Shown: positions 32,498 to 43,079 of the stretch, piece after piece | Numbering within the stretch: the first letter of the stretch is position 1 | Layout: each line of letters opens with the position of its first letter | DNA from: an uncultured Oscillibacter sp. | Lineage (GTDB): Bacteria > Bacillota > Clostridia > Oscillospirales > Oscillospiraceae | Assembly (NCBI GenBank): GCA_946551795.1 | Contig: CAMNRF010000012.1 | Coordinates: 1 to 43,162 of the forward strand | Length of the DNA stretch: 43,162 nt | Direction: 5' to 3' | Position numbers and translations under genes: made by a program | Notes under the pieces: generated by a model | What the model was told of the DNA's origin: nothing | Seen by the model: the letters and a program-made list of their open reading frames with translations, nothing else | Database searches by the model: none

Positions 32498-33237
32498 AGC
32501 AGTCTGTCTTTACGGTCGCGCGGGTCCATCAGGAGACCCGGGACGTGTGGGAGCTGGTCCTCACCGGGGACACCTCCGCCATCACCGCCCCGGGGCAGTT
32601 CGTCAATATCGCCCTGCCGGGAAAATTCCTCCGCCGGCCCATCTCCGTCTGTGACTGGACGGAGGACCAGCTGACCCTGCTGGTGAAGGAGGCCGGGGAG
32701 GGCACCCGGGAGCTGGTGCGCATGGCCCCGGGCACAGAGCTGGACGTGCTGTCCGGCCTGGGGAACGGCTTTGATTTCCGCCGGTCGGTCACGGGACCAA
32801 ACCCCGTGCTGGTGGGCGGCGGCATCGGCATCGCGCCGCTGGCGGGTCTGCTCTGGCGGATGCTGGAAGCCGGGCAGCGGCCCGCGGTGGTGCTGGGCTA
32901 CCGCTCGGCGGAGGAGTCCTTTTACCAGCAGATGTTCGCCGCCTTTGACGTGGACCTTCGGATCGCCACGGAGGACGGCACCATCGGCACCAGGGGCTTT
33001 GTCACCGATGTGCTGGACACCTTCCCGGCGGGCGTCTATGTCCTGGCCTGCGGCCCCACGCCCATGCTGCGGGCGGTCCACGGACACCCCAGCGTCACCG
33101 GCGGGCAGTTCAGCTTCGAGGCCCGGATGGCCTGCGGCTTCGGGGCCTGCGTGGGGTGCTCCATCCCCACGGCGAACGGCCCCCGGCGGGTCTGCAAGGA
33201 CGGGCCCGTCTTCCGAAAGGAGGAGATCGTATGGTAG
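32494..33237 (+). CDS. pyrK: Dihydroorotate dehydrogenase electron-transfer subunit
   Basis: FAD/[2Fe-2S] subunit of class 1B dihydroorotate dehydrogenase; passes electrons from PyrD to NAD+. 247 residues. FAD site RRPISVCDW, NAD site VGGGIGIAPL, and the C-terminal cluster cysteines in ACGFGACVGC followed by VCKDGP. The start is GTG at 32494, overlapping the pyrC stop (GTGA). It overlaps pyrD by 7 bases. Confidence 0.95.
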   Translation: MKQSVFTVARVHQETRDVWELVLTGDTSAITAPGQFVNIALPGKFLRRPISVCDWTEDQLTLLVKEAGEGTRELVRMAPGTELDVLSGLGNGFDFRRSVTGPNPVLVGGGIGIAPLAGLLWRMLEAGQRPAVVLGYRSAEESFYQQMFAAFDVDLRIATEDGTIGTRGFVTDVLDTFPAGVYVLACGPTPMLRAVHGHPSVTGGQFSFEARMACGFGACVGCSIPTANGPRRVCKDGPVFRKEEIVW

Positions 33238-34148
33238 ACCTCTCCGTCAGCCTGGCGGGCATACCGCTGAAAAATCCCATCATCCCCGCCTCCGGCACCT
33301 TCGGCTACGGCCGGGAGTTCGCCGAAATCTATGATCTGAACATTCTGGGGGCCTTCTCCTGGAAGGGCACCACCGCCGCCCCCCGGGAGGGCAACCCCCA
33401 GCCCCGCATCGCCGAGACGCCGGGCGGGATGCTCAACGCCGTGGGCCTCCAGAACCCCGGCATGGACGCCGTGATTGCGGAGGAGGTCCCCAGCATCGCG
33501 AAAATCTTCCACGGCCCGGTCATCGCCAACGTGGGGGGCTTTACACTGGAGGAGTACGCCGAGAACTGCCGGAAGCTCAATGATGTGGACCAGGCGGCCA
33601 TTCTGGAGGTCAACATCTCCTGCCCCAACGTCCACGCCGGGGGAAAGAACTTCGGCTGCGACCCCCACGCCGCCGCGGCTGTCACCCGGGCGGTGCGGGC
33701 GGTGACGGGGAAGCCCGTCTTCATGAAGCTGACTCCCAACGTCACCGACATCGCCGAGATCGCCCGGGCCTGCGAGGCCGAGGGCGCCGACGGAGTGTGC
33801 CTCATCAACACCCTGCTGGGGATGCGCATCGACCTGAACACCCGCCGCCCGGTGATCGCCAACCGCACCGGGGGTCTCTCCGGCCCCGCCGTCTTTCCGG
33901 TGGCGGTGCGGATGGTGTGGGACGTGTACGAGGCGGTGAAGATCCCCATCATCGGCTGCGGCGGCGTGGACAGCGCCGAAACCGCGGCGGAGATGATGCT
34001 GGCGGGGGCCGCCGCCGTGGAGGTGGGGGCCGCCAACCTGCGAAACCCCTTTGCCTGCAAGACCATCATCGAGGACCTGCCCGGTGTCTGTGAGCGCCTG
34101 GGCGTCACCAAAATCTCTGAACTGACAGGAGGAGCCCACCATGGCTAA
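33231..34148 (+). CDS. pyrD: Dihydroorotate dehydrogenase catalytic subunit (class 1B)
   Basis: FMN enzyme oxidising dihydroorotate to orotate, working with PyrK. 305 residues. The catalytic-cysteine motif is NISCPNV; the FMN and substrate regions [14 protein letters not shown] and [11 protein letters not shown] are intact. Class 1B use with NAD+ suits an anaerobe. ATG 33231 follows AAAGGAGGAG and overlaps pyrK; its stop overlaps the pyrF start by 8 bases. Confidence 0.96.
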   Translation: MVDLSVSLAGIPLKNPIIPASGTFGYGREFAEIYDLNILGAFSWKGTTAAPREGNPQPRIAETPGGMLNAVGLQNPGMDAVIAEEVPSIAKIFHGPVIANVGGFTLEEYAENCRKLNDVDQAAILEVNISCPNVHAGGKNFGCDPHAAAAVTRAVRAVTGKPVFMKLTPNVTDIAEIARACEAEGADGVCLINTLLGMRIDLNTRRPVIANRTGGLSGPAVFPVAVRMVWDVYEAVKIPIIGCGGVDSAETAAEMMLAGAAAVEVGAANLRNPFACKTIIEDLPGVCERLGVTKISELTGGAHHG

Positions 34149-34842
34149 CGACGTGATCATCGCCCTGGACTTTCCCACCAAAGCGGAGACCCTGGCCTTT
34201 CTGGACCGCTTCCCCGACGGGGAGAAGCCCTTTGTCAAGATCGGCATGGAGCTCTACTACGCCGAGGGACCCGCCGTCATCCGGGAGATGAAGGCCCGGG
34301 GACACAAAATCTTCCTGGACTTAAAGCTCCATGACATCCCCAACACGGTGAGGCGGGCCATGGCCGTCCTCTCCCGGCTGGACGTGGACATGGTGAATCT
34401 CCACGCCGCCGGAGCGTCGGAGATGATGCGGGCCGCGCTGGAGGGCCTCACCCGGCCCGACGGGAGCCGCCCCCTCTTGATTGCCGTCACCCAGCTGACC
34501 TCCACCGACGCCGCCGCCTTGAAAAATGAGCTGCTGATTGACACCCCCATGGCGGAGACAGTGCTCTCCTACGCCCGGAACGCCGCCCGGTGCGGTCTGG
34601 ACGGCGTGGTCTGCTCCCCCCTGGAGGCGGCGCTGGTGAAGGAACGCTGCGGGGAGAGCTTCCTCACCGTCACCCCGGGCATCCGCTTCGCCGGCGGCGA
34701 CGCCGGGGACCAAAAGCGCATTATGACGCCGGAGCGGGCCGGGAAGAGCGGCTGCGACTACATCGTGGTGGGCCGCCCCATCACCCAGGCCCCGGACCCG
34801 GTGGAGGCCTACCGCCGGGCGGTGAGGGAATTTCTGGGGTGA
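34141..34842 (+). CDS. pyrF: Orotidine-5'-phosphate decarboxylase
   Basis: Last step of UMP synthesis: OMP to UMP and CO2. 233 residues, the short group I type. The charged active-site network is [11 protein letters not shown] with the Lys/Asp pair, and [12 protein letters not shown] holds the phosphate-binding arginine/glycine loop. ATG 34141 (MANDVI) follows AGGAGG and overlaps pyrD. The pyrE start lies 49 bases downstream. Confidence 0.96.
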   Translation: MANDVIIALDFPTKAETLAFLDRFPDGEKPFVKIGMELYYAEGPAVIREMKARGHKIFLDLKLHDIPNTVRRAMAVLSRLDVDMVNLHAAGASEMMRAALEGLTRPDGSRPLLIAVTQLTSTDAAALKNELLIDTPMAETVLSYARNAARCGLDGVVCSPLEAALVKERCGESFLTVTPGIRFAGGDAGDQKRIMTPERAGKSGCDYIVVGRPITQAPDPVEAYRRAVREFLG

Positions 34843-34891
34843 CCCCCCGCCTTTTTGACCGTGTAATTTCCGTTTGAAAGGAGCGTTTTCA

Positions 34892-35527
34892 ATGAATCTG
34901 GAACACACCATCGCCCACGACCTCTTGTCCATCGGAGCGGTCTTCCTCCGGCCCGATGAGCCCTTCACCTGGGCCAGCGGCATCAAGAGCCCCATCTACT
35001 GCGACAACCGCCTCACCCTCACCGCCCCCGCCGTCCGCACCCACGTGGAGGAGGGGCTGGTAGACCTGATCTGCAGGCACTACCCCACGGCGGAGGTGCT
35101 GATGGGCACCTCCACCGCCGGCATCGCCCACGCCGCCATCGCGGGCCATCTCATGGGCCTGCCCATGGGCTATGTCCGCTCCGGCAGCAAGGACCACGGC
35201 CGCCAGAACCGCATCGAGGGAAAGCTGGAGCCGGGCCAGAGAGTGGTGGTGGTGGAGGATCTGATCTCCACCGCCGGCAGCTGCATCGAAGTCGTCGAAG
35301 CCCTGCGGGAGGCCGGGGCGGAGGTGCTGGGCGTCGTGTCCATCTTCACCTACGGGCTCCAGAAGGGCCTGGACCGCCTGGCGGCGGCCCATGTGGCAAA
35401 CTACAGTCTCTCTAATTTTGACGCCGTCTGTGATGTCGCCGCCCAGGAGGGCAAGATCCGGCCTGAGGATATTGAGCGGCTGAAGAGGTTCCGGGCCAAC
35501 CCCTCCGACGAGAGCTGGATCGACTGA
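34892..35527 (+). CDS. pyrE: Orotate phosphoribosyltransferase
   Basis: Transfers phosphoribosyl from PRPP to orotate, giving OMP. 211 residues. PRPP loop [14 protein letters not shown]; the catalytic flexible loop [12 protein letters not shown] has the usual basic residues. ATG 34892 follows GAAAGGAG; the frame runs back to 34874 but the upstream codon overlaps this ribosome site. It ends the first pyr gene block, with a 271-base repeat-rich gap before pyrB. Confidence 0.95.
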   Translation: MNLEHTIAHDLLSIGAVFLRPDEPFTWASGIKSPIYCDNRLTLTAPAVRTHVEEGLVDLICRHYPTAEVLMGTSTAGIAHAAIAGHLMGLPMGYVRSGSKDHGRQNRIEGKLEPGQRVVVVEDLISTAGSCIEVVEALREAGAEVLGVVSIFTYGLQKGLDRLAAAHVANYSLSNFDAVCDVAAQEGKIRPEDIERLKRFRANPSDESWID

Positions 35528-35642
35528 CGGGGCATCGGGCCGCCCAGCACCCGCAAAAGATACGCCGCATCCCTAAGCGGCGAAGCCGCCAAGGGCTGCG
35601 CAGGGCGGCGGCCCCTGCACGCAGAACCCCCCGTCCCCCACC

Positions 35643-35710
35643 GCAGCGACGGCCCCACATACGGAGCCGTCGAAGCTGCACCGTAGGGGCGGCCGCCCTC
35701 GGCCGCCCGT
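35643..35710. repeat. Two GC-rich inverted repeats in the pyrE-pyrB gap
   Basis: An imperfect hairpin (35643-35653 with 35666-35679, small bulge) is followed by a REP-like palindrome (9-bp arms 35687-35695/35700-35708, flanked by GTAGGGGC and GTCCCCC). It shares the GGGGCGGC core with 5623-5651. The gap 35528-35798 has no gene and no clear promoter. Confidence 0.65.
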
Positions 35711-35798
35711 CCCCCGGAAAATCCACATCCCCCGAAAAAACCAACGGCCAACAGCCGTCCCCCTACACAAAATGACCCTCTCTCAGAAAGGAGCCCCT

Positions 35799-36719
35799 AT
35801 GCCCAGAAACATCATCGACGTTGTCGACCTCACTGTCGCGGAGATCGACGAGCTCATCGCCACGGCGGAGGACATCATCGCGAACCCCGCCAAGTACCAG
35901 GACGCCTGCGCCCACAAGCAGCTGGCCACCCTCTTTTTCGAGCCCTCCACCCGCACCCGCCTCTCCTTCGAGTCCGCCATGCTGGCCCTGGGGGGCAGCG
36001 TGCTGGGCTTCTCCGAGGCCAATTCCAGCTCCACCGCCAAGGGCGAGACCGTGGGCGACACCGTCCACACCGTCAGCTGCTACGCCGACATCATCGCCAT
36101 GCGCCACCCCAAGGAGGGCGCGCCCTACGCCGCCGCCCAGTTCTCGGAGGTCCCCATCATCAACGCCGGGGACGGCGGCCACAACCACCCCACCCAGACG
36201 CTGACGGACCTTCTCACCATCCACCGGGAGAAGGGCCGGCTGGACGGCTTCACCATCGGCTTCTGCGGCGACCTGAAATTCGGCCGCACCGTCCACTCCC
36301 TGGTAAACGCCCTCAGCCGGTACGGCAGCATCAACTACGTGCTGATCTCCCCGGAGGAGCTGAAACTGCCCCGGTACGTCAAGGAGCAGTCCCTCAAGTC
36401 CAAGGGCATCGCCTACTCCCAGACCACGGACCTGGAATCCGTCATCCCCCAGCTGGACATCCTGTATATGACCCGGGTCCAGAAGGAGCGGTTCTTCAAC
36501 GAGGAGGACTACCTGCGGCTGAAGGACAGCTACATCCTGACGCCGGAAAAGCTCCAGAACGCCAAGCCGGACCTCTCCATCCTCCACCCCCTGCCCAGGG
36601 TCAACGAGATCGCGGTCAGTGTGGACAAGGACCCCCGGGCCGCCTACTGGAAACAGGTGAAAAACGGCAAATTCATCCGCATGGCGCTGATTTTGAAGCT
36701 GCTGGACATCCACGTTTGA
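35799..36719 (+). CDS. pyrB: Aspartate carbamoyltransferase catalytic subunit
   Basis: Joins carbamoyl phosphate and aspartate to carbamoyl-aspartate, the first committed pyrimidine step. 306 residues. Carbamoyl-phosphate motif [20 protein letters not shown] and the aspartate-loop HPLPRVNEI are present. ATG 35799 follows AAAGGAGC; a longer frame to 35772 is not needed. It is followed after 15 bases by pyrI, giving the regulated holoenzyme type (catalytic plus regulatory chains). Confidence 0.96.
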   Translation: MPRNIIDVVDLTVAEIDELIATAEDIIANPAKYQDACAHKQLATLFFEPSTRTRLSFESAMLALGGSVLGFSEANSSSTAKGETVGDTVHTVSCYADIIAMRHPKEGAPYAAAQFSEVPIINAGDGGHNHPTQTLTDLLTIHREKGRLDGFTIGFCGDLKFGRTVHSLVNALSRYGSINYVLISPEELKLPRYVKEQSLKSKGIAYSQTTDLESVIPQLDILYMTRVQKERFFNEEDYLRLKDSYILTPEKLQNAKPDLSILHPLPRVNEIAVSVDKDPRAAYWKQVKNGKFIRMALILKLLDIHV

Positions 36720-36734
36720 GGAGGGTTTTGGGGT

Positions 36735-37160
36735 ATGAATATTGACAGCATTTCCAACGGCGTGGTCCTGGACCACATCCAGGCCGGCCGGAGCATGGAG
36801 ATCTACAGGCACCTGCATCTGGACCAGCTGGACTGCCAGGTGGCCATCATCAAAAACGCCCGCAGCCGTCACCTGGGCAAAAAGGACATCATCAAGATCG
36901 ACTCCCCCATGGATCTGGATCTGGACGTCCTGGGCTATATCGACGCGGACATCACCGTCAACATCATCCGGGACGGGAAGCTCAAGGAGAAAAAGCACCT
37001 GGAGCTGCCCCAGCGGCTGGTGAACGTCATCCGGTGCAAAAACCCCCGGTGCATCACCATGGCGGAGCCCCAGCTGGACGCGGTGTTCCTTCTCAGCGAC
37101 CCCGACCGGCACACCTACCGCTGCGCCTACTGCGAGACCGCCACCGACCAGAAATTCTGA
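36735..37160 (+). CDS. pyrI: Aspartate carbamoyltransferase regulatory subunit
   Basis: Nucleotide-binding regulatory chain that gives ATCase its CTP/ATP control. 141 residues (about 150 in E. coli). The N-terminal allosteric domain precedes a zinc domain with C-x4-C (RCKNPRC) and C-x2-C (CAYC), all four ligands present. ATG 36735 follows GGAGGGTTTTGGGG. A strong terminator follows. Confidence 0.95.
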   Translation: MNIDSISNGVVLDHIQAGRSMEIYRHLHLDQLDCQVAIIKNARSRHLGKKDIIKIDSPMDLDLDVLGYIDADITVNIIRDGKLKEKKHLELPQRLVNVIRCKNPRCITMAEPQLDAVFLLSDPDRHTYRCAYCETATDQKF

Positions 37161-37165
37161 TATAG

Positions 37166-37207
37166 AAACAGCCGCCGCCTCGGATTACGAGGCGGCGGCT
37201 GTTTTTT
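37166..37207 (+). terminator. Terminator of the pyr cluster
   Basis: Perfect 17-bp stem (37166-37182 with 37188-37204), 5-base loop, and a run of six T (37202-37207). It also separates pyr from the convergent radical SAM gene. Confidence 0.95.
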
Positions 37208-37328
37208 GGGATGCTGCCGGCACATTGCCCGGCGGGGCTTCGCCCGACCATTTTCCCGCTCCGCTCGAACCCGCGGGAGGTTTGCCCCCGCACCCCCACC
37301 GCCTTTGAAAAGGGCGGCCCTAAACTTC

Positions 37329-38198
37329 TTACAGCCCTCTCCAGGACTCGGGGCGCAGGCGGCTCAAATCGTGCTCCGCCCGTTCGATTTCCGCCAGCAT
37401 GGCGGCCCTGTCCTGGTTCAGCGTCCCCCGGAGGGCCAGGTAGTTGCTGGCGTGGTTCATGCGGAACACGCTGCCGGGGCTGTCCAGCGCCTCCACCAGA
37501 AGGCGGGTCTCCTCCAGCACCTGGCGCTGGTCCAGCAGGCGGAAACTGCCGTCGTGGACCCAGTCGTACAGGGGCGTCTCCGGCTCCACCATCAGCGTCA
37601 GCATCCCGATGTACTCCGGGTTCATGGCGTTGAAGGCGGCGGCGGTATCCAGGGCATGGCGCTCCAGCAACGCCGGCCCGCCCAGGCCCGTGATGGCGGT
37701 GACGGACAGCGCGATGCCGCTGCCCCGGACCTTCTGTCCCATCTCCACGATCTCCGAAGCCGGGTGGCCCTTGCGCATCAGGGTCAGCACCTCGTCGCTG
37801 CCGGACTCCAGGCCCATGTAGACCATGGTCAGGCCCTTCTCCCGCAGTGTCCGCAGCTCCTCCTCTGTCCGGACGCGGATGCTGGCGGGGGAGGCGTAGC
37901 AGGTGACCCGTTCACACTCCGGGAACAGCTCCCGGACGGTGTCCAGAACGGTGTAAAGCTCAGCGGCTTTCCGGACCAGGGCGTCCCCGTCCGCCAGGAA
38001 GACCTTGTCCACATGGCGGTAGACCTGCCGGGCCAGGCGGAAGTCCTCCAGCACCTCCTCCAGGGGCCGCAGGGCGAAACGCTTCTCCTTGTACATGCTG
38101 CAAAAGGCGCAGGTGTTGTGGCTGCACCCGTAGGTCACCTGGACAATGAGGCTCCGGGCCTCGGAGGGCGGGCGGTAGACGCTGCCGTAGTATCTCAT
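37329..38198 (-). CDS. Radical SAM protein (B12-independent, Elp3/HemN-like layout)
   Basis: 290 residues. The cluster motif is C25-x4-C30-x2-C33 (CSHNTCAFC), a spacing variant of CxxxCxxC also seen in the TYW1/Elp3-type family. ADGDA and YMGLESGSD follow, both typical of SAM-binding radical SAM cores. No SPASM or extra cluster motif is visible in the C-terminus, which is helical. ATG 38198 overlaps the aminotransferase stop (ATGA), so it is coupled to it. I cannot name the reaction. It lies at the end of the glpK-malic enzyme-aminotransferase unit. Confidence 0.82.
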   Translation of the reverse strand: MRYYGSVYRPPSEARSLIVQVTYGCSHNTCAFCSMYKEKRFALRPLEEVLEDFRLARQVYRHVDKVFLADGDALVRKAAELYTVLDTVRELFPECERVTCYASPASIRVRTEEELRTLREKGLTMVYMGLESGSDEVLTLMRKGHPASEIVEMGQKVRGSGIALSVTAITGLGGPALLERHALDTAAAFNAMNPEYIGMLTLMVEPETPLYDWVHDGSFRLLDQRQVLEETRLLVEALDSPGSVFRMNHASNYLALRGTLNQDRAAMLAEIERAEHDLSRLRPESWRGL

Positions 38199-39469
38199 AC
38201 GCCCAGCTTCTCCAGCGCGGCCATTTTCAGGCACACGCAGAATACCTCCATGGCCTGCTCCAGCTCCTCCACCGGCGGCAGGGAGGGGGCGATGCGGATG
38301 TTGCTGTCCCGGGGGTCCTTCCCGTAGGGGAAGGTGGCTCCGGCGCCGGTCATGGTGACGCCGGCCTCCTTACACAGGGCCAGGGTGCGCTTCGCCGTGC
38401 CGGGCATGGCGTTGAGGGAGACGAAGTACCCCCCCTTGGGCCGCCGCCAGGAGGCGATGTCCAGCGGGGCGATCTCCCGGTCCAGCATATCCACCACACA
38501 GCGGAACTTGGGCCCCATGATGGCGGCGTGCCTCTTCATCAGCTCCAGGGTGTGGGCCTTGTCCTTGAGATAGAGCACATGGCGCTGCTGGTTCACCTTG
38601 TCGAAGCTGATGACCTGGGCGGTGAGGAGCTTCTCCATGTAGGCCATGTTGGCCTCGGAGCAGGCAAAGCAGCTGACGCCCGCCCCGGGCAGCGTCACCT
38701 TGGAGGTGGAGGCGAACTCAAAGACCATGTCGGGGTGTCCGGCCTCCGCGCAGAGAGAGAGGATGTCCGGGAAGGGCACGTACTCCCCCTCGAACTCGTG
38801 GATGCAGTAGGCGTTGTCCCACATGATCGTAAAGTCAGGGGCGGCGGCGCTCAGATTCGCGAAGCGGCGGATGGTCTCAGCGGAGTAGATGATGCCGTCG
38901 GGGTTGGAGTACTTGGGCACGCACCAGATGCCCTTGACGGCGGGGTCCTTCACGGCTTCCTCCACGGCGTCCATGTCGGGACCGGCGTCGGTCATGGGGA
39001 TGGTGATCAACTCAAAGCCGAAGCTCTCCGTCACCTTGAAGTGGCGGTCATAGCCGGGGGCGGGGCAGAGCCACTTCACCGTCTCCTCCCGGCACCAGGG
39101 GCGGGGGCTGTGGAGCAGGCCGTGGGTGCAGGCCTTGGCGATGGTGTCGTACATCAGCTGCAAGCTGGCGTTGCCGCCCACGAACACCTGCTCCGGCTTA
39201 CACCCCAGGATGTCCGCGAACAGCGCCTGGGCGGCGGGCAGGCCCCGCATCTCGCCGTAGTTGCGCACATCGATGCCGCCGGAGACATAGTCCTCCGGCT
39301 TCCGCATCAGGTCAAAGATGTCGGAGACCATGTCCAGCTGGGCCTTGCCGGGCTTGCCCCGGGCCATGTTCAGCTTCAGTCCCTGGGCTTTCAGGGCCTC
39401 AAATCCGGTCTGGAGGCGGGCGTATTCCGCGCCCCGCTCCGCGGGGGTCATCTTCGCGTAAGCAGTCAT
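38195..39469 (-). CDS. Aminotransferase class I/II, aspartate aminotransferase (type Ic)
   Basis: PLP-dependent aminotransferase, 424 residues, of the Asp_aminotransf branch (Pfam PF12897-like), which makes aspartate/oxaloacetate pairs in Clostridia and Actinobacteria. NPDG at 189-192, WDNAY (D218, Y221) and the PLP lysine K257 in FASTSKVTLPG are intact; GGYFVSLN and RIAPSLPP follow, the latter holding the carboxylate-binding arginine. ATG 39469 follows AAGGAAGGA. It lies between malic enzyme and the radical SAM gene. Given malic enzyme, aspartate/pyruvate metabolism is plausible; it would also supply aspartate for PyrB. Confidence 0.9.
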   Translation of the reverse strand: MTAYAKMTPAERGAEYARLQTGFEALKAQGLKLNMARGKPGKAQLDMVSDIFDLMRKPEDYVSGGIDVRNYGEMRGLPAAQALFADILGCKPEQVFVGGNASLQLMYDTIAKACTHGLLHSPRPWCREETVKWLCPAPGYDRHFKVTESFGFELITIPMTDAGPDMDAVEEAVKDPAVKGIWCVPKYSNPDGIIYSAETIRRFANLSAAAPDFTIMWDNAYCIHEFEGEYVPFPDILSLCAEAGHPDMVFEFASTSKVTLPGAGVSCFACSEANMAYMEKLLTAQVISFDKVNQQRHVLYLKDKAHTLELMKRHAAIMGPKFRCVVDMLDREIAPLDIASWRRPKGGYFVSLNAMPGTAKRTLALCKEAGVTMTGAGATFPYGKDPRDSNIRIAPSLPPVEELEQAMEVFCVCLKMAALEKLGV

Positions 39470-39508
39470 GACAATCCTTCCTTTCTGAAATTCCATTTTC
39501 CGGGGTGC

Positions 39509-40681
<1,173 letters not shown>

Positions 40682-40748
40682 ATGTTGTGTTACCTCTCTT
40701 TTCCCCGCCGCGGACCGTCCCCCGGCGGAACTCATGATGGAATGGATC

Positions 40749-42236
40749 TTATTCCTCCCAGCCTTTGGCCCGCTCCACGGCCCGGGCCCAGCCCCGCCGC
40801 AGGCGCTCCCGCTCCTCCCGGGAGATGGCCGGATCAAACCGGCGGTCCAGGGTCCACTGGCTCCGGATCTCCTCCAGGCCGCCCCAGACCCCGACGGCCA
40901 GGCCCGCCAGATACGCCGCCCCCAGGGCGGTGGTCTCCCGCACCACCGGGCGGAGGATGGTCCCGCCCACGATGTCCGCCTGGAACTGCATGAGAAAATC
41001 GTTGGCGGAGGCGCCGCCGTCCGCCCGCAGCTCCCTGAGGCGGATGCCGGTGTCCTCCTCCATGGCGGAGAGCACGTCCCCGGTCTGGTAGGCGATGGAC
41101 TCCAGCGCCGCCCGGATAATGTGCTCCCGGCCTGTCCCCCGGGTCAGGCCCAGGATGGCCCCCCGGGCGTACATATCCCAGTGGGGCGCCCCCAGGCCGG
41201 TGAAGGCGGGCACCACGTACACGCCGCCGCTGTCGGGCACGCTCCGGGCGAAGTGCTCGCTGTCGGCGGCGGAGGGGATCAGGCGCAGCTCGTCCCGGAG
41301 CCACTGGATCACCGCCCCGCCCACGAACACGCTGCCCTCCAGGGCGTATTGGACGCTTCCGCCCACCCCGGCGGCGATGGTGGTCACCAGGCCGTTTTGA
41401 CTGCGCACCAGCTTTTCCCCGGTGTTCATCAGCAGGAAGCAGCCAGTGCCGTAGGTGTTCTTGGCCTCCCCGGCGTCAAAGCAGGCCTGGCCGAAGAGGG
41501 CCGCCTGCTGATCCCCGGCGATGCCGGCGATGGGAACCTCCACCCCCTGGATGTTCACCGTGCCGTAAACTTCGCTGGAGGAGCGGACCTCCGGAAGCAT
41601 GGCTATGGGGATGTCCAGCCGCCGGCAGATCTCCTCATCCCAGCGGAGGTGTTCAATGTCGTAGAGCATGGTGCGGCTGGCGTTGGTGCGGTCCGTGACG
41701 TGGACCCTTCCGCCGGTGAGCTTCCAGATCAGCCAGCTGTCCACGGTGCCGAACAGCAGCCGCCCGCTCTCCGCCCCCTCCCGGGCCCCGGGGACATGGT
41801 CCAGAATCCACCGGATCTTGGTGGCGGAGAAGTAGGCGTCGATCAAAAGGCCCGTGCGGCTTCGCACATAGTCCGCGAAGTCCGCGTCCCGTTTCAGCTC
41901 CTCGCACAGCGGCGCCGTGCGGCGGCACTGCCACACGATGGCATTGCACACGGGACGCCCGGTCTCCCGGTCCCAGACCACGGTGGTCTCCCGCTGGTTG
42001 GTGATGCCGATGGCGGCCACCTCCTCCGCCGGGACGCCGGTCTGGGCCAGCACCTCGTTCAGCACGCCGTACTGGCTGGAGTAGATCTCCATGGGGTCGT
42101 GCTCCACCCAGCCCGGCCGGGGATAGATCTGGGTGAACTCCTTCTGGGCCATGCCCACGATGTTCTGCGCCCGGTCAAAGAGGATACAGCGGCTGCTGGT
42201 GGTCCCCTGGTCCAGGGCGGCGACGTACTGTCTCAT
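40749..42236 (-). CDS. glpK: Glycerol kinase
   Basis: Phosphorylates glycerol to glycerol-3-phosphate, entering glycolysis. 495 residues, normal. N-terminal ATPase motif [21 protein letters not shown], glycerol site [10 protein letters not shown], and the C-terminal phosphate loop ([15 protein letters not shown]). ATG 42236 follows GAGGAGG. It heads a unit with malic enzyme, aminotransferase and radical SAM gene; no glpF, glpD or glpP is in the window. Promoter 42327-42354; a terminator hairpin lies inside its leader, which suggests antitermination control. Confidence 0.96.
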   Translation of the reverse strand: MRQYVAALDQGTTSSRCILFDRAQNIVGMAQKEFTQIYPRPGWVEHDPMEIYSSQYGVLNEVLAQTGVPAEEVAAIGITNQRETTVVWDRETGRPVCNAIVWQCRRTAPLCEELKRDADFADYVRSRTGLLIDAYFSATKIRWILDHVPGAREGAESGRLLFGTVDSWLIWKLTGGRVHVTDRTNASRTMLYDIEHLRWDEEICRRLDIPIAMLPEVRSSSEVYGTVNIQGVEVPIAGIAGDQQAALFGQACFDAGEAKNTYGTGCFLLMNTGEKLVRSQNGLVTTIAAGVGGSVQYALEGSVFVGGAVIQWLRDELRLIPSAADSEHFARSVPDSGGVYVVPAFTGLGAPHWDMYARGAILGLTRGTGREHIIRAALESIAYQTGDVLSAMEEDTGIRLRELRADGGASANDFLMQFQADIVGGTILRPVVRETTALGAAYLAGLAVGVWGGLEEIRSQWTLDRRFDPAISREERERLRRGWARAVERAKGWEE

Positions 42237-42266
42237 GACGGAGCCTCCTCTCTGTTGCCGCGGCCG

Positions 42267-42315
42267 AAAAGAACGGGGGAGCAGAACGGCTTTTCGGTCC
42301 GTCCTGCTCCCGTTC
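42267..42315 (-). terminator. Intrinsic terminator in the glpK leader (attenuator)
   Basis: On the minus strand an inverted repeat of GAACGGG and GAGCAG blocks (42271-42289 with about 42297-42315, small bulges) is followed by TTTT (42270-42267). It lies between the sod stop and the glpK ATG, about 5 to 50 bases after the glpK transcription start, so it can end or attenuate both the sod and glpK transcripts. Confidence 0.8.
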
Positions 42316-42326
42316 ATCTTTTCTAT

Positions 42327-42354
42327 TTTATACCAGAGAGCTCCGCTTTGTCAA
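42327..42354 (-). promoter_or_regulatory. Sigma-A promoter of glpK
   Basis: On the minus strand TTGACA (42354-42349), 16-base spacer, TATAAA (42332-42327), beginning 8 bases after the sod stop. Leader length about 85 bases. Confidence 0.85.
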
Positions 42355-42361
42355 GCCGCTG

Positions 42362-43006
42362 TCAGGGGTTGGGGTACTGGGTCTGCGAGGAGATCAGCTC
42401 TCCGTACCGCCGGGTGATCCCCGGCCAGTCCACCAGCCGCCACCAGGCCTCAAAATACTCGTCCCGCCGGTTCTGGTAGGGCAGGTAGTAGGCGTGCTCC
42501 CACACGTCGCACCCCAGCAGGGGCGTCAGGGGCAGGGGGCTGTCCTGGTTGGGGGTCTTGCGGACGGAGAGACGCCCGTCCCGGTCGGTCACCAGCCAGG
42601 CCCAGCCGGAGCCGAACTGCCCCAGGGCGGCGGCGCGCAGGGCGGCCTTCAGCCCCTGGAGGTCTCCGAAATCCCGGTCGATGGCCTGCTGGAGGGCCGG
42701 GCCCGGGGCCGAGGCCGGGGTGGGGTGCAGGGTCTTGAAATACAGGTCGTGGTTGTACACGCCGCCGGCGTTGTTCCGCACTCCCTGGCGGATGTCCTCC
42801 GGCAGCCGCGGCCAGTCCTGCATCATCCGCTCCAGGGACCAGTCGTGGTACTCGGGGTGGTCTTTCAGGAGCTTGTTGAGGTTTTCCACGTAGGTGTTGA
42901 AATGCTTGTCGTGGTGGAAGTGCATGGTGCGCTCGTCCAGCTCCGGCAGCAGCGCGTCGTAGGCGTAGGGCAGGGGCGGCAGGGTAAAGGGGTAGTGGGC
43001 CTCCAT
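42362..43006 (-). CDS. Superoxide dismutase (Fe/Mn type)
   Basis: Converts superoxide to peroxide and oxygen; pairs functionally with the rubrerythrin at the other end. 214 residues. Metal ligands: H31 (FHHDKH), the histidine in VYNHDLYF, and the aspartate and histidine in DVWEHAYY. The Fe versus Mn choice is not decidable from sequence, and some enzymes are cambialistic. ATG 43006 has AAAGGA 12 bases upstream. Upstream is a TATACT at about 43050 without a good -35, before the poly-G tail. Confidence 0.94.
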   Translation of the reverse strand: MEAHYPFTLPPLPYAYDALLPELDERTMHFHHDKHFNTYVENLNKLLKDHPEYHDWSLERMMQDWPRLPEDIRQGVRNNAGGVYNHDLYFKTLHPTPASAPGPALQQAIDRDFGDLQGLKAALRAAALGQFGSGWAWLVTDRDGRLSVRKTPNQDSPLPLTPLLGCDVWEHAYYLPYQNRRDEYFEAWWRLVDWPGITRRYGELISSQTQYPNP

Positions 43007-43079
43007 GGTGCGTCATCCTTTCTCACATCTGATGACGCTAGTATATGCGGCAGAGGCAGAAAATATCGGCAAAACCCCC

